A stretch of 38,875 nt of DNA from Clostridiaceae bacterium (GCA_012840245.1 DULR01000096.1:1-38875), one strand, 5' to 3'. Shown: positions 15,248 through 24,200, counted from the first letter of the stretch. Notes: a model not told the origin generated them from the sequence alone. Program-made: numbers and translations.

Positions 15248-15562
15248 TTAGTATGGTTTCACTTTTTTCTCCAATGCCTTTCCGAAGCTATGCCAGGAAT
15301 TTCGTATCTTACTGCGCATCTCTTCGTCCAGGGTGCTCTCGATGACACTGTTTAGCTGTTTTCTCATTGCATAGTACTCTTTGATGTCAAATTCTTCTTT
15401 ATTGAGGAGTTCGTCCATTTCTTCCAGCCAGCCAATAAGATATTGAATACCCATATATTCTCTGGTTACCTTTTTCTTAAGGTGGGCGACAACTAACTTA
15501 ACTGCCTTTCTTTTTACTTCAGAATCATCTACAGTCTTATTAATATCCTTTGCTTCTGACAT
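15248..15562 (-). CDS. Hypothetical small helical protein, 104 residues
   Basis: I do not recognise this protein. It is soluble, strongly charged (Lys/Glu) and predicted almost entirely helical: a hydrophilic N-terminus, then AVKLVVAHLKKKVTREYMG, QYLIGWLEEMDELLNKEEFD, and YYAMRKQLNSVIESTLDEEM. There is no signal peptide, membrane span or Cys. The start ATG at 15562 has an excellent GGAGGGAGG upstream; an upstream in-frame ATG at 15598 lacks one. It ends two bases from a terminator and stands between an 18-bp hairpin and the argH terminators, so it is monocistronic. Its size and charge suit a small regulator or DNA/RNA partner, but that is only a guess. Confidence 0.7.
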   Translation of the reverse strand: MSEAKDINKTVDDSEVKRKAVKLVVAHLKKKVTREYMGIQYLIGWLEEMDELLNKEEFDIKEYYAMRKQLNSVIESTLDEEMRSKIRNSWHSFGKALEKKVKPY

Positions 15563-15735
15563 GTCTGCTTCCTCCCTCCAATTGATAAAATATTGCAAAA
15601 TAAAAAAACCTAAACTACGAAAAAAACCTCAATCCGGTAACAAGCAAATTACCAAATCGGGAATATTCTTTGGCTGAATAAAAATAATATGGAAACCATT
15701 ATGTTTATTTTACATCATTTCGTAACACAAATCAA

Positions 15736-15782
15736 TGTTTCCCATGCTTTTTCGAAAACGACCTGAAAAAGCATGGGAAACA
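15736..15782 (-). terminator. 18-bp perfect stem-loop downstream of the deacetylase gene
   Basis: Arms 15736-15753 and 15765-15782 (TGTTTCCCATGC..., perfect complement) enclose an 11-base loop, seven bases after the stop of the minus-strand deacetylase gene. The following sequence is only moderately T-rich. It probably ends transcription or protects the 3' end; a small mobile palindrome is also possible. Confidence 0.55.
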
Positions 15783-15789
15783 ATAAATA

Positions 15790-17022
15790 TCAGTATGTAA
15801 TCAGTGATTTGTTTCCAAGCTTTTCAGTGTTTACATCAGCTTCTTTTGTTTTTGGTACCACTATTGTGTAAGGATCTCCGTCGCTGATGAACATCCTTGA
15901 TGAAGTCATTTTGGGAAGCCACCAGGTAAGGTCGCAAGCAACAGGCTCCCTTCCCTGCGCTCTTATCCTTCTGACATAATTGCCGTTATACTTGACCGAA
16001 ACAGATGGCACCGAAGGCTCTGCTCCTACAGCCATGATGGTTTCATGGTGATACTCTTTGCCGTTATATATGCCATCCTTCAATAATGGCCTGAGATTTT
16101 TGTTTTCAGGCAGACTTCCAAATGGCAATGCCAGAGAATAGAATCTGAAACCAGGCAGGATCTCTTCGAGCTTTTCCTGGTTCTTGCCAAGGCTTTCCTG
16201 TATCCTTTCGGCTGAGTTGTTTTTAGCCTCTGTGTAATCAACGTGGCCCCAGGTATGATTGCCAAGTTCAAACCCGTAGCTGAGCAATATTTCAAAACGT
16301 TCCTCAAGGGTTCCGGCACCTTCGAAGGTTTTATCGCCTTTGTCCATGTTTACATAGAATATTCCCTTCAGCCCGAAATCAGGATGTTTTTTGCTGAACT
16401 CGATCATTACTCCCGCTGCAGATTTCGGGTTTACCTTAAGCTCACCGTTTTCCTCAATAAGATTGAACTGTCCGGGCGTACCGTCATCGAACGTGAACAC
16501 CATGGGCCTGAATCCTGCGGGAACAGATATATTGCAGTCAATGAAATCCTGCATGCTTATAAGCCTGTAGCCCTCGTTGTACAATGTTTCAAGCAGCTGC
16601 TCGAATTCACCGAAGGTCGTGGTGAACTCCTTCTCTGTCTTTTCTGTGTATGCCTCAATGAAGTTATGGAACATTACTATAGGTATATCGCCTGCTTCAT
16701 TGGGCTGGAAGTTCTCATAATCGGTCCGTATTATAAGCTCCTGAGGCTTGCCTGTTTCTGCCGGATCATCTGCAGGTGTACCCGTGCTATCCGGATTTTC
16801 AGTCCCAGCTGGTCCAGGTGTCACCTCAGGTGTTTCCGTTGGTGCAGGAGTTGGTGTCTCAGTGGGCTGCTGTGTCTGAGTCGTATTCGGAGTGTTTTGT
16901 CCTGTTTTATTTTTATCACTGTTGAAAGCCATGATCAAAGCATATGCTGTCAATAACACGATCATGCTGAACAGCGACAATACCGTGATCATTCTCTTTT
17001 TGTTTATCCTTCTCTTTTGCAT
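15790..17022 (-). CDS. Polysaccharide deacetylase family protein, membrane-anchored
   Basis: The 410-residue protein has a basic N-terminus (KRRINKKR) and one hydrophobic segment (about 11-32), without a lipobox, so it is a signal anchor or signal peptide. A long Thr/Pro/Gln-rich linker (about 38-95) spans the wall. The rest is a NodB-type carbohydrate esterase 4 domain: FTFDDG (176-181), with the two motif-1 aspartates, and the metal-binding HTWGH (256-260). LALPFGS near 291 is motif 3. Some CE4 positions are diverged and the C-terminal part is extended, so the substrate (peptidoglycan or another surface glycan) is uncertain. It follows the corrinoid adenosyltransferase gene after 18 bases and is likely co-transcribed. 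A hairpin at 15736 follows. Confidence 0.85.
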   Translation of the reverse strand: MQKRRINKKRMITVLSLFSMIVLLTAYALIMAFNSDKNKTGQNTPNTTQTQQPTETPTPAPTETPEVTPGPAGTENPDSTGTPADDPAETGKPQELIIRTDYENFQPNEAGDIPIVMFHNFIEAYTEKTEKEFTTTFGEFEQLLETLYNEGYRLISMQDFIDCNISVPAGFRPMVFTFDDGTPGQFNLIEENGELKVNPKSAAGVMIEFSKKHPDFGLKGIFYVNMDKGDKTFEGAGTLEERFEILLSYGFELGNHTWGHVDYTEAKNNSAERIQESLGKNQEKLEEILPGFRFYSLALPFGSLPENKNLRPLLKDGIYNGKEYHHETIMAVGAEPSVPSVSVKYNGNYVRRIRAQGREPVACDLTWWLPKMTSSRMFISDGDPYTIVVPKTKEADVNTEKLGNKSLITY

Positions 17023-17040
17023 TTTGTCATTACCTTTCTT

Positions 17041-17556
17041 TCAGTATTCTATGCCTTTTCGTGCCTTTATTCCCCGGTCAAAAGGATGCTTCTCTTTTTT
17101 CATTAACGTGATATACCCGGCCATGGACCTGAGCTTTTCAGATGCTTCCCTACCGGTCAAAACAAACTCAGTCTCAGGCCGGCTTTCAAGCAGTGAAATC
17201 AAAACCGGCTCTTCCAGAAAGCCGCATGAGATAATGTCCAGGACCTCATCCAGCACGACCAGAGAAAAACCGTCCTTATTTATGATCCCACATATATCAT
17301 TGAAGCCCTTCAGAATATCCGTCTTTGTTTCGTCAAGCTCAGTACGGCTCATATGCCATATGAATTTCCTGTGCCGCATATGAGGCCTTATAAGCATTAA
17401 ATCATCCAGGCTTTTCAGGATATTCACTTCACCAGTTTCCATGCTTTTAAGAAACTGGGCGAACAGTACTTTGCCGCCGGAGCCCAGGTTCCTTATGGCC
17501 TGTCCGACAGCTGCTGTAGTTTTTCCTTTGCCGTCACCAATATAAATATGAATCAT
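17041..17556 (-). CDS. cobO: Cob(I)yrinic acid a,c-diamide adenosyltransferase
   Basis: The 171-residue ATP:corrinoid adenosyltransferase of the CobA/CobO/BtuR family adds the 5'-deoxyadenosyl ligand in coenzyme B12 synthesis or salvage. The P-loop is GDGKGKTT (7-14), and FAQFLK (about 32-37) and the Walker B-like VVLDEVLDI (about 100-108) follow. The family's usual C-terminal 'GRxA' appears as LTGREASEKL. No other cobalamin genes are near, and no B12 riboswitch was found in the 90-base leader, so it may serve salvage. The Ile-rich start MIHIYIGDGKG lacks the N-terminal helix of the enterobacterial CobA. The ribosome site is weak. It is followed after 18 bases by the deacetylase gene. Confidence 0.9.
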   Translation of the reverse strand: MIHIYIGDGKGKTTAAVGQAIRNLGSGGKVLFAQFLKSMETGEVNILKSLDDLMLIRPHMRHRKFIWHMSRTELDETKTDILKGFNDICGIINKDGFSLVVLDEVLDIISCGFLEEPVLISLLESRPETEFVLTGREASEKLRSMAGYITLMKKEKHPFDRGIKARKGIEY

Positions 17557-17655
17557 ATATCCATTCCGTTTATACCTGCAAGCTTATACTTGTCGCAACC
17601 TGCCGCAAAAACAAACAAAAATGACAAGGGATCAGAGAGTTCTCTTGCCATCTTT

Positions 17656-17684
17656 ATTATAGTATACCGATAATATAAAAACAA
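17656..17684 (-). promoter_or_regulatory. Putative promoter of the cobO-deacetylase unit
   Basis: On the minus strand, TTGTTT (17684-17679), 17 bases, then a perfect TATAAT (17661-17656), 100 bases before the cobO ATG. Confidence 0.55.
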
Positions 17685-17725
17685 TACAATGAAACTTAGG
17701 CAAAATTACGATTTTATTTCACTTC

Positions 17726-18214
17726 TCACAGCTTTCCGCTCTTGAACCGGTATCCTTTGTTGAAGCTGCCTTTATTAAATTTATCAAAAATGCCGGAAGG
17801 GGTTTTATTGTATGGTTTGGAGCTTTTTGTACGTTTGGCCAGGATATTTGCTATTGCTCCTGTGATCAATGCAATGGCCAGGAAAAGTGCTGTATTCAAA
17901 GTCAGGGATACACGGCCTTCAAGGATCGAGCCTATTATGTAAGATATAAGTGAGTATATAAAAGCTGTCAGAAGACTTGAAGCAAGGCTGTTGTCCGGAT
18001 TGTTCCGGGCGGCCATCGTACTTCCCGCAAATACGCCAAGGATCGTTGCCGCAATTGCGGAAGGCATGGTGTACTTCTCGGGAAAATCTGTAAAGCAAAG
18101 CAACAATGCTGCTATGAGCAAAATAATGAACGTTACTGCGAGAGCTGCAACAACGGATTTTAATATGTTTTTCAAAAATCCAGGGGAAATTCCGGCACGA
18201 TAGTTCTCTTCCAC
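17726..18214 (-). CDS. TIGR04086 family membrane protein
   Basis: The 162-residue membrane protein matches the TIGR04086/YrzE-type family: four hydrophobic segments at about 17-40, 50-67, 80-97 and 108-127, with a short charged N-terminus and a basic, Ser/Lys-rich C-terminal tail of about 35 residues. The function of the family is unknown; it occurs in Clostridia and Bacilli. The start is GTG at 18214, five bases after GGAGGGA. It is transcribed away from the two micropeptide genes, with which it shares a 136-base intergenic region. No recognisable operon partner follows; the gap to cobO contains the promoter of the latter. Confidence 0.75.
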   Translation of the reverse strand: MEENYRAGISPGFLKNILKSVVAALAVTFIILLIAALLLCFTDFPEKYTMPSAIAATILGVFAGSTMAARNNPDNSLASSLLTAFIYSLISYIIGSILEGRVSLTLNTALFLAIALITGAIANILAKRTKSSKPYNKTPSGIFDKFNKGSFNKGYRFKSGKL

Positions 18215-18350
18215 AAATGTCCCTCCGATTCGAGTCTTGTCAACTACTTAATACTATTCAGGACTGGCAAAAGATAGAACCTGTATTGTAACCCATTTAT
18301 TCCTTTTCGAATAGTATATATTGAGTTTAAAAGGCATGGGAGGTTTTAAT

Positions 18351-18467
18351 ATGTTCGGATTGAGAGGAAGATTTTTCGGCGGCAATTGTGAGATCCTTAT
18401 GTTCATTATCCTGTTCCTTCTCCTTTTCTGCGACGGATGTGGTGATGACAACAAATGCTGCGATTAG
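18351..18467 (+). CDS. Cys-rich single-span micropeptide A (38 residues)
   Basis: An ATG at 18351 with GGGAGG eight bases upstream opens a 38-codon frame. The peptide has a basic N-terminus (MFGLRGRFFGGNCE), one hydrophobic span (about 16-27: LMFIILFLLLFC) and an acidic, Cys-rich end (DGCGDDNKCCD). A second gene of the same design follows 40 bases later. Such short hydrophobic peptides with CCD-type ends occur in spore-forming Clostridia, but no function is known to me. Membrane insertion with the Cys tail on one face is the simplest reading. The two peptides are followed by a strong terminator. Confidence 0.65.
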   Translation: MFGLRGRFFGGNCEILMFIILFLLLFCDGCGDDNKCCD

Positions 18468-18507
18468 TAGTTAATTAGCGCAATTTTTCCGGAAGGAGGT
18501 GCCATTC

Positions 18508-18609
18508 ATGAAGAATTTTGGGCGTAACGATTGCGATTGCACGATATTGTTCTTTATTCTTATTTTCCTCTGCCTTTTCTGGAGTAGAGATGGCGGCTGC
18601 TGTGATTAA
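18508..18609 (+). CDS. Cys-rich single-span micropeptide B (33 residues)
   Basis: An ATG at 18508 is preceded by a near-perfect anti-16S site, GGAAGGAGGT at 18491-18500. The 33-residue peptide repeats the design of the upstream one: polar N-terminus with Cys (MKNFGRNDCDC), a hydrophobic span (about 12-25) and an end in DGGCCD. The strong ribosome site, shared architecture and terminal CCD in both support real translation. Order, spacing and the terminator at 18630 indicate one small operon. The pair probably arose by duplication. Confidence 0.75.
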   Translation: MKNFGRNDCDCTILFFILIFLCLFWSRDGGCCD

Positions 18610-18629
18610 TGATTTATCGGTTCGTCATT

Positions 18630-18663
18630 AAAAAGCGGGTGCAACCAACGCCCGCTTTTTTTT
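18630..18663 (+). terminator. Terminator of the micropeptide operon
   Basis: AAAAAGCGGGTG (18630-18641) pairs with CGCCCGCTTTTT (18649-18660), with one wobble pair, followed by more T. It also lies at the end of the convergent pgsA-like gene. Confidence 0.85.
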
Positions 18664-18669
18664 GATGGA

Positions 18670-19209
18670 TCATGCATTTTTTGCTTCAGGCTTTATTTGC
18701 TTGAAATAATTCCTTATGTACATTATGGCGGCAAAGAGAGCCATTGCCACACATAGCCAGAATATCGGATCGGTGATATTTCTTGGAATCCCAAGGAACA
18801 CCATCATTATGGCGATGAAAAGAATGACCGATGTCAGTTTGCCGAACCATTTGCTGGACATATCTATTTTCTTCTTCATCAGGTAAAGGCCTGACAACAG
18901 GAGAAACAGCTCCTTGCTGAAAACAAGCCATGGAATGATTTTCGGAATCATATCCTTAATTGAAAATATAAACAAAGCTGAAAGCTGCATAAGCTTATCT
19001 GCTACTGGATCAGCAATCTTTCCGAACGGAGTTATAAGATTGAAACGCCTTGCTATGATCCCATCAAGCACATCGGTGATCTCTGCCAGAAGGAATATCC
19101 CTATGGCCGGATATATCTTATTGTTCAACATTAAAATTATAAACACAGGTACACAGGCAATCCTCAGCAATGTCAGAATATTGGGGATATTCTTCAAAAT
19201 AATACTCAT
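18670..19209 (-). CDS. pgsA: CDP-alcohol phosphatidyltransferase (PgsA-like)
   Basis: The 179-residue membrane enzyme has the CDP-alcohol phosphotransferase signature D-x2-D-G-x2-A-R-x8-G-x3-D-x3-D, at 46-71 (D46, D49, G50, A53, R54, G63, D67, D71). Length, N-terminus (NIPNILTLLRIACVPVFI) and about five or six hydrophobic segments fit CDP-diacylglycerol-glycerol-3-phosphate 3-phosphatidyltransferase, which starts phosphatidylglycerol synthesis. Other CDP-alcohol acceptors are not excluded by motif alone. It overlaps the upstream thioesterase gene by four bases (ATGA), so the two are translationally coupled. It ends the dnaE-to-pgsA minus-strand series. Confidence 0.85.
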   Translation of the reverse strand: MSIILKNIPNILTLLRIACVPVFIILMLNNKIYPAIGIFLLAEITDVLDGIIARRFNLITPFGKIADPVADKLMQLSALFIFSIKDMIPKIIPWLVFSKELFLLLSGLYLMKKKIDMSSKWFGKLTSVILFIAIMMVFLGIPRNITDPIFWLCVAMALFAAIMYIRNYFKQIKPEAKNA

Positions 19210-19646
19210 ATAACACTATTCTCTCCTGTCGTATTATTGTACATAGGCAGAAGCTTCTGGTAGATATCGGGCTTGTATTTTGCTATATTAACAGGTTTTA
19301 AATCAGTGCTGGTCCATGCATGTTCGGTGGTTCCCTCTGCGCAAAGCACATTTCTTTCCCCGGCATAAACTTTATAGCCAATTATTAATCTGGCTTTCGT
19401 TGCCTTCTGAAGATATGTTTTCACGAGGACAGTTTCTCCGTATCTGACAGGTGCAAAGTATTTACAGGTCAAATATGTCAAAGGAAGCATCAACCCGAGT
19501 CTTTCCAGTTCATCATATGAGATCCCGTAATATTTGATGAAATCGGTCCTTCCGCATTCAAACCAGACCGGATAGACAGAATGGTGGACGATGCCCATCT
19601 GATCGGTTTCTGCATATCTTACGGGAAAGCGCGTTTCAATTATCAT
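19206..19646 (-). CDS. Acyl-CoA thioesterase, YbgC-like hotdog fold
   Basis: The 146-residue protein is a 4HBT hotdog thioesterase. The active-site segment RYAETDQMGIVHHSVYPVWF carries the catalytic Asp/His pattern of the family, and the strand TYLTCKYFAPVRYGETVLVK follows. YbgC-type enzymes act on short- or long-chain acyl-CoA, and in E. coli associate with phospholipid synthesis. The overlap with pgsA downstream fits a membrane-lipid link. The ATG at 19646 sits eight bases after GAGGTGG; an upstream TTG at 19652 is too close to that site. Twelve bases separate it from the pfkA stop. Confidence 0.85.
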   Translation of the reverse strand: MIIETRFPVRYAETDQMGIVHHSVYPVWFECGRTDFIKYYGISYDELERLGLMLPLTYLTCKYFAPVRYGETVLVKTYLQKATKARLIIGYKVYAGERNVLCAEGTTEHAWTSTDLKPVNIAKYKPDIYQKLLPMYNNTTGENSVI

Positions 19647-19658
19647 CGGCAAGCCACC

Positions 19659-20630
19659 TCATAACGCCAGGATCCTGCTTAAGTCAATCAGGTCACCATC
19701 AATAGTTTTTTCCATGTTCAGGGCTTCATTGATTTCAAGATCGGTCAGTTTTCCGTCCCTGACTGCGATAATGCGGTTCTTTTTCCCTTCGAGAAGCAGA
19801 TTTATTGCCATCGCCCCCATACGACTTGCCATGACTCTGTCGGTTACGGTAGGTGACCCTCCTCTTTGAATATAACCAAGAATAGTTGCTCTGGTTGTTA
19901 TTTCAGTTTTTTCTTCTATGTATTTAGCGATTTCAACAGCGCCGCCCACTCCTTCGGCAACGATGACCAGATAGTGCTTTTTGCCGCGGTTGCGTCCTTC
20001 AACGATCGGAATGATGATATCCTTGTCGATATCGAATTCCTTTTCAGGAAGGATTATGGCTTCGGCACCGCCGGCTATACCGCAGTTTACGGCTATCCAG
20101 CCGGCATTTCTGCCCATGACTTCAAGAACACTGCATCTTTCATGGGAATATGATGTGTCCCTGATCTTATCTATTGCATCCAGAACGGTATTCATTGCAG
20201 TATCATAGCCAATGGTATATTCGGTGCATGCAATATCGTTGTCGATAGTGCCGGGGATCCCTATGACATTCATACCGAGCTCGCTTAAATCTCTCGCTCC
20301 GCGATATGAGCCATCCCCGCCTATTACTACGAGGGCATCTATATCAAAGATTTTTGCCATTGACATTGCTTTTTCAAGACCTGCTTTTGTGGTAAACTCT
20401 TTCGAGCGGGCTGTCTGAAGGATAGTACCACCTTTCTGGATTATATCGCCTACAGATCGCAGGGTCATTTCTTCAATGTCGCCACGTAAAAGACCTTCGT
20501 AACCTTTCTTTATTCCAAGTACTTTAAGCCCGTTATATATACCTGTTCTTACAACGGCTCTGACAGCCGCATTCATGCCTGGAGCATCTCCTCCGCTTGT
20601 AAGAACCGCTACTGTTTTAACAGAATTCAT
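19659..20630 (-). CDS. pfkA: ATP-dependent 6-phosphofructokinase
   Basis: The 323-residue glycolytic enzyme phosphorylates fructose 6-phosphate. Motifs include the N-terminal LTSGGDAPGMNAAVRA, GGDGSYRGA (about 103-111, ATP type rather than pyrophosphate type), the catalytic PGTIDNDI (about 125-132) and MGRNAGWIA (about 169-177). The length (B. subtilis PfkA has 319 residues) and the single-domain form fit the allosteric bacterial group. GGGAGG precedes the ATG. A hairpin at 20669-20687 lies between it and the preceding small gene, so it may have part of its own transcription. The thioesterase follows after 12 bases. Confidence 0.97.
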   Translation of the reverse strand: MNSVKTVAVLTSGGDAPGMNAAVRAVVRTGIYNGLKVLGIKKGYEGLLRGDIEEMTLRSVGDIIQKGGTILQTARSKEFTTKAGLEKAMSMAKIFDIDALVVIGGDGSYRGARDLSELGMNVIGIPGTIDNDIACTEYTIGYDTAMNTVLDAIDKIRDTSYSHERCSVLEVMGRNAGWIAVNCGIAGGAEAIILPEKEFDIDKDIIIPIVEGRNRGKKHYLVIVAEGVGGAVEIAKYIEEKTEITTRATILGYIQRGGSPTVTDRVMASRMGAMAINLLLEGKKNRIIAVRDGKLTDLEINEALNMEKTIDGDLIDLSRILAL

Positions 20631-20668
20631 TTGTATCCTCCCGAATTTAACTAAGACATTTATAAAAG

Positions 20669-20687
20669 ACCCGTGTGGAACACGGGT
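20669..20687 (-). terminator. Weak terminator or attenuating hairpin before pfkA
   Basis: ACCCGTGT (20669-20676) pairs perfectly with ACACGGGT (20680-20687) around three bases. On the minus strand it is followed by CTTTTATAA. It lies five bases past the stop of the DUF2007-like gene and 39 bases before pfkA. Confidence 0.45.
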
Positions 20688-20692
20688 ATGAG

Positions 20693-20887
20693 CTAGAATC
20701 CTTTTTCAATGATTATGCCGTGTGCTTCTTCCACCTCGGCCTCCGGTACTGAAACTTCAAAATAATCGTCTGACTTTTCTTTTCGACTGACGGGGTTGAT
20801 CCTTACGAGAATTCCCCCTTCTTCGAGCACAGACTTGAGTTTTTCAGCTATATCCTTATTTTGTGCCATGTAAACAACAGTCCACAT
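20693..20887 (-). CDS. Small DUF2007-like protein, 64 residues
   Basis: The 64-residue protein (MWTVVYMAQNKDIAEKLKSV..., ending VEEAHGIIIEKGF) has the ferredoxin-like pattern of small DUF2007/'signal transducing protein' genes. These commonly stand between dnaE/mtrB and pfkA in Clostridia and are sometimes mislabelled glutamate decarboxylase. It is soluble, with no catalytic residues. Its ATG is one base after the mtrB stop, and its ribosome site AAGGAGGG lies inside the mtrB coding end, so translation is probably coupled. Confidence 0.65.
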   Translation of the reverse strand: MWTVVYMAQNKDIAEKLKSVLEEGGILVRINPVSRKEKSDDYFEVSVPEAEVEEAHGIIIEKGF

Positions 20888-20888
20888 A

Positions 20889-21143
20889 TTATAAATGCCC
20901 TCCTTGTCTGCTCCCGGATTCGATCACTCCGTGCCTGCAATAAACCTTGCATTTTCCTCTGACTTTGATTGCTGATGTCTGTTCGGTAAACTGGGCTATT
21001 AATAATTCGCCTTTGTCAAGAATCTCAGTATGGTGCAGCCGGGTGTCTTTTCCGCGAGTAAGACCAATGACATTAACACCGTTCTCCTCTGCCTGAACTA
21101 CTATATAGTCCGCGTAAGACTTATCGGTATCATTTCTTTCCAA
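20889..21143 (-). CDS. mtrB: Tryptophan RNA-binding attenuation protein (TRAP)
   Basis: The 84-residue product aligns with Bacillus MtrB: YIVVQAEENGVNVIGLTRGK, then DTRLHHTEILDKGELLIAQF and TEQTSAIKVRGK. TRAP is an 11-subunit ring that binds tryptophan and then GAG/UAG repeats in trp leader RNAs. The Trp-pocket elements (LTRG-x-DT-x-x-HH) and the RNA-binding lysine and arginine of IKVRG are kept. The equivalent of B. subtilis Lys37 is Ile in HHTEILDKG, which should weaken or alter RNA recognition. The start is TTG at 21143, six bases from GGGGTGA; the open frame extends further upstream but is unlike the family. No trp genes are in the window. Together with DUF2007 it forms the classic dnaE-mtrB-pfkA neighbourhood. 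Confidence 0.85.
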   Translation of the reverse strand: MERNDTDKSYADYIVVQAEENGVNVIGLTRGKDTRLHHTEILDKGELLIAQFTEQTSAIKVRGKCKVYCRHGVIESGSRQGGHL

Positions 21144-21241
21144 TGTATCACCCCAAAAACATATTATATTATTTTTATTCAAAGTGCAAGTGTAAGTATC
21201 AGGCGCAGAGTTCAAGCATCACGCCACGGGTAATAGTTATA

Positions 21242-24200
21242 CTACAGTTTTATCCGTCCGGCTCCAATAAGTTCCTCAAGTTCGCCGATCAACAGGTCGC
21301 ATATATGAACATTCAGCTTAAGTTTAGGTTTCGTGGTATCGTCAATATAAACATAAGCCCTGTCCTGTCCTTCAAAGTACCTGAGAAGAGCCAAAGCAGC
21401 CTTTCTGCCGGCATCATCAATATTATTGTCCAAAAGAACCTTCAAAACACGACTCTGGTTGTTTTTTGGCACTGAAACCGGTGGTGCTGCATCATTTGTG
21501 ACATAATACCTGTTCTCTTCATAAATCATATTATTTCCCGAATTCCCGTTTGATACGGAGATTTTAATTCCGGCCGGCTTATAGAGATCCGAATAATCGG
21601 CTTTATTTCCGGATTCCAGAGGCCATATCCTGTCAGCGAGAATTTTTGGCTGTTCTTCTTCCTTAAGTGAAATGCGGCCTTCAACGATGATCTGGCTGTC
21701 GCCTGCAAGCAAGCTTGCGTATTCATCGTATATGTTCGGGAAAACTATAACCTCCATCTGGCCGTACAGATCCTCAACAGTTACAAAAGCCATCATCCTG
21801 TTGTTCTTTGTACTGATGGTCTTGATATCTGTCACGATCCCGGCGATCCTCACGAATTGCTCATCGGCAAGACGACTTTCATTTGTGCCATGCTCATTCA
21901 GTTCGAAATCATACGAGTATACGGTAACAACGGATTTGATCACATCAGCAAACTCATCGAGAGGATGGCCTGATATATAAAGGCCAAGCATATCCTTCTC
22001 CATCGCCAGAAGTAATCTAGGATCATATTCGGCCATTTGCGGCCATTGGATCTCGGCGGTGTCATCCTGGCCGGGCATGGCGTCGAATAATGACATTTGG
22101 CCTGAAATAAGAGACTTTCTCTTCTGGGCTGCCCTGTCAAGTATGGTTTCGTAATTTGCCATCAACCTTGACCTGAATATCCCGAAGCAATCGAACGCTC
22201 CGCATTTGATGAGACTTTCAACAGTTCTTTTATTCAGCTCTTTTCCTTCCATCCGTTCGCAGAAATCGATGAAGTTTTTGAACAGGCCGTTTTTATTGCG
22301 TTCTTCGATCAGATTTTTGACAACGTTCGCACCCACGTTTTTGACGGCTAACAGCCCGAAGCGGATACTGCCGTTTTTGACAGAGAATGAACTCTCGCTC
22401 TCGTTTATATCAGGAGGAAGCACCTTTATCCCCATCCTGCGGCATTCCATTACATACTGGCTCACCTTTCCCAGACTTCCCATAAAGCTGTTGAGAAGCG
22501 CAGCCATAAACTCGACCGGATAATAATATTTGAGCCAGGCGGTCTGATAGCCCACATAGGCATATGCGGCAGCATGAGATTTATTGAAGGCATAGCTTGC
22601 AAAATCCATCATTTCATCGAAGATCCTGTTTGCCGCCTGCTCGGACACTCCGTTCCTGATAGCTCCTGGAATCAGAATATTTCCGTTTTCATCAAGCTTT
22701 CCGTAGATGAAGTTCTGGCGTTCTGCATCCATTACTTCTTTTTTCTTTTTCGACATGGCACGGCGTACAAGATCGCTCTGTCCAAGCGAATATCCTGCAA
22801 GCTCGCGGCAAATCTGCATGACCTGCTCCTGATATATCATGCAGCCGTAAGTGACATTTAAGATGGGCTCAAGGAGCGGAGTCACATAAGTTATACTTTC
22901 AGGGTTGTTTTTATTTTTCAGATATCTTGGTATCTGGTCCATGGGGCCGGGACGGTAGAGTGCGATACCTGCTATAATATCTTCAAGACAACTGGGCAAA
23001 AGCTCTTTGAAAAAGTTGGTCATGCCCTGGCTTTCAAGCTGGAACACTCCCGCGGTATCTCCCCTGCCCAGCATCTCATAGACGTTTTTGTCTTCATAAT
23101 CTATATTATCGATATCAATCTCAATATTTTTATCTTTTTTGATGAGATCAAGGGTATCACGGATAACCGTAATGGTACGGAGAGCCAGAAAGTCCATCTT
23201 GAGAAGGCCCAGTTCTTCAAGAGTAGTCATGGGGAACTGTGTCGATATAAGTCCTTCATTACAGTACAAAGGTACAAACTCTGTAAGAGGCTCGCTGGAA
23301 ATGACCACTCCGGCAGCATGAGTAGAAGCATGGCGCGGCATTCCTTCAAGGATCCTGGCCGTATCAAGCAGTTCCCGGATCCTGGGCTCAGAGTTGTACA
23401 GTGTTTTCAGATCAGGGATCATGTTGATGGCGTCTTCTATTGATATATGCTTTGTGGGCATCATGGGGATCAACTTTGCTACTCTGTCGACTTCATTGTA
23501 AGGAATTCCGAGTGCGCGGCCCACATCTCTGACAGCGCCTCTTGCTGCCATGGTCCCGAATGTGATTATCTGCGCGACCCGGTCCTCACCGTATTTGCGC
23601 ACCACATAGTCGATCACTTCCTGCCTTCTCTCGTAGCAGAAATCGATATCGATATCAGGCATTGAAATGCGTTCAGGATTCAAAAACCTTTCAAAAATCA
23701 GATTGTATTTTATGGGGTCCACATTGGTTATCCCAAGGCAGTAAGCCACGATACTTCCGGCTGCCGAGCCCCTGCCTGGTCCGACCATGATCCCGTTGTC
23801 CCGCGAGAACTTAATAAAATCCCAAACTATGAGGAAATAATCAACGTAGCCCATCTGTTCGATGACAGAAAGCTCATATTCTACTCTTTCAAGCAAAGCC
23901 GGATTTGATTTATAACGCTGATGGAAGCCTTTGATGCATTGGGCTCGCAGATAATCAAAAGCCGTTATACCTTCTGGGACTTCATATCTCGGAAGGTGCA
24001 GATGCCCGAACTCGATTTCCACATTACACGCTTCGGCAACGCGAACGGTGTTACGAAGCGCTTCAGGAAAGGCTTTGAAATGCTCCCACATCTCATCGAT
24101 GCTCTTCAGGTAGAATTCATCGGTTTCGAACTTCAATCTGTCTGGATCTTCTATGGTTTTTCCTGTCTGGATACAGATCAATATTTCCTGGGCTTTGGCA

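Noticed and set aside
17557..17655. Possible cobalamin riboswitch upstream of cobO
   Set aside because: The leader of about 90 bases is too short and lacks the B12-box sequence; only weak local pairing is seen.
18237..18242. TTGACA on the minus strand before the TIGR04086 gene
   Set aside because: It lies only a few bases from the ribosome site, so no -10 can fit.
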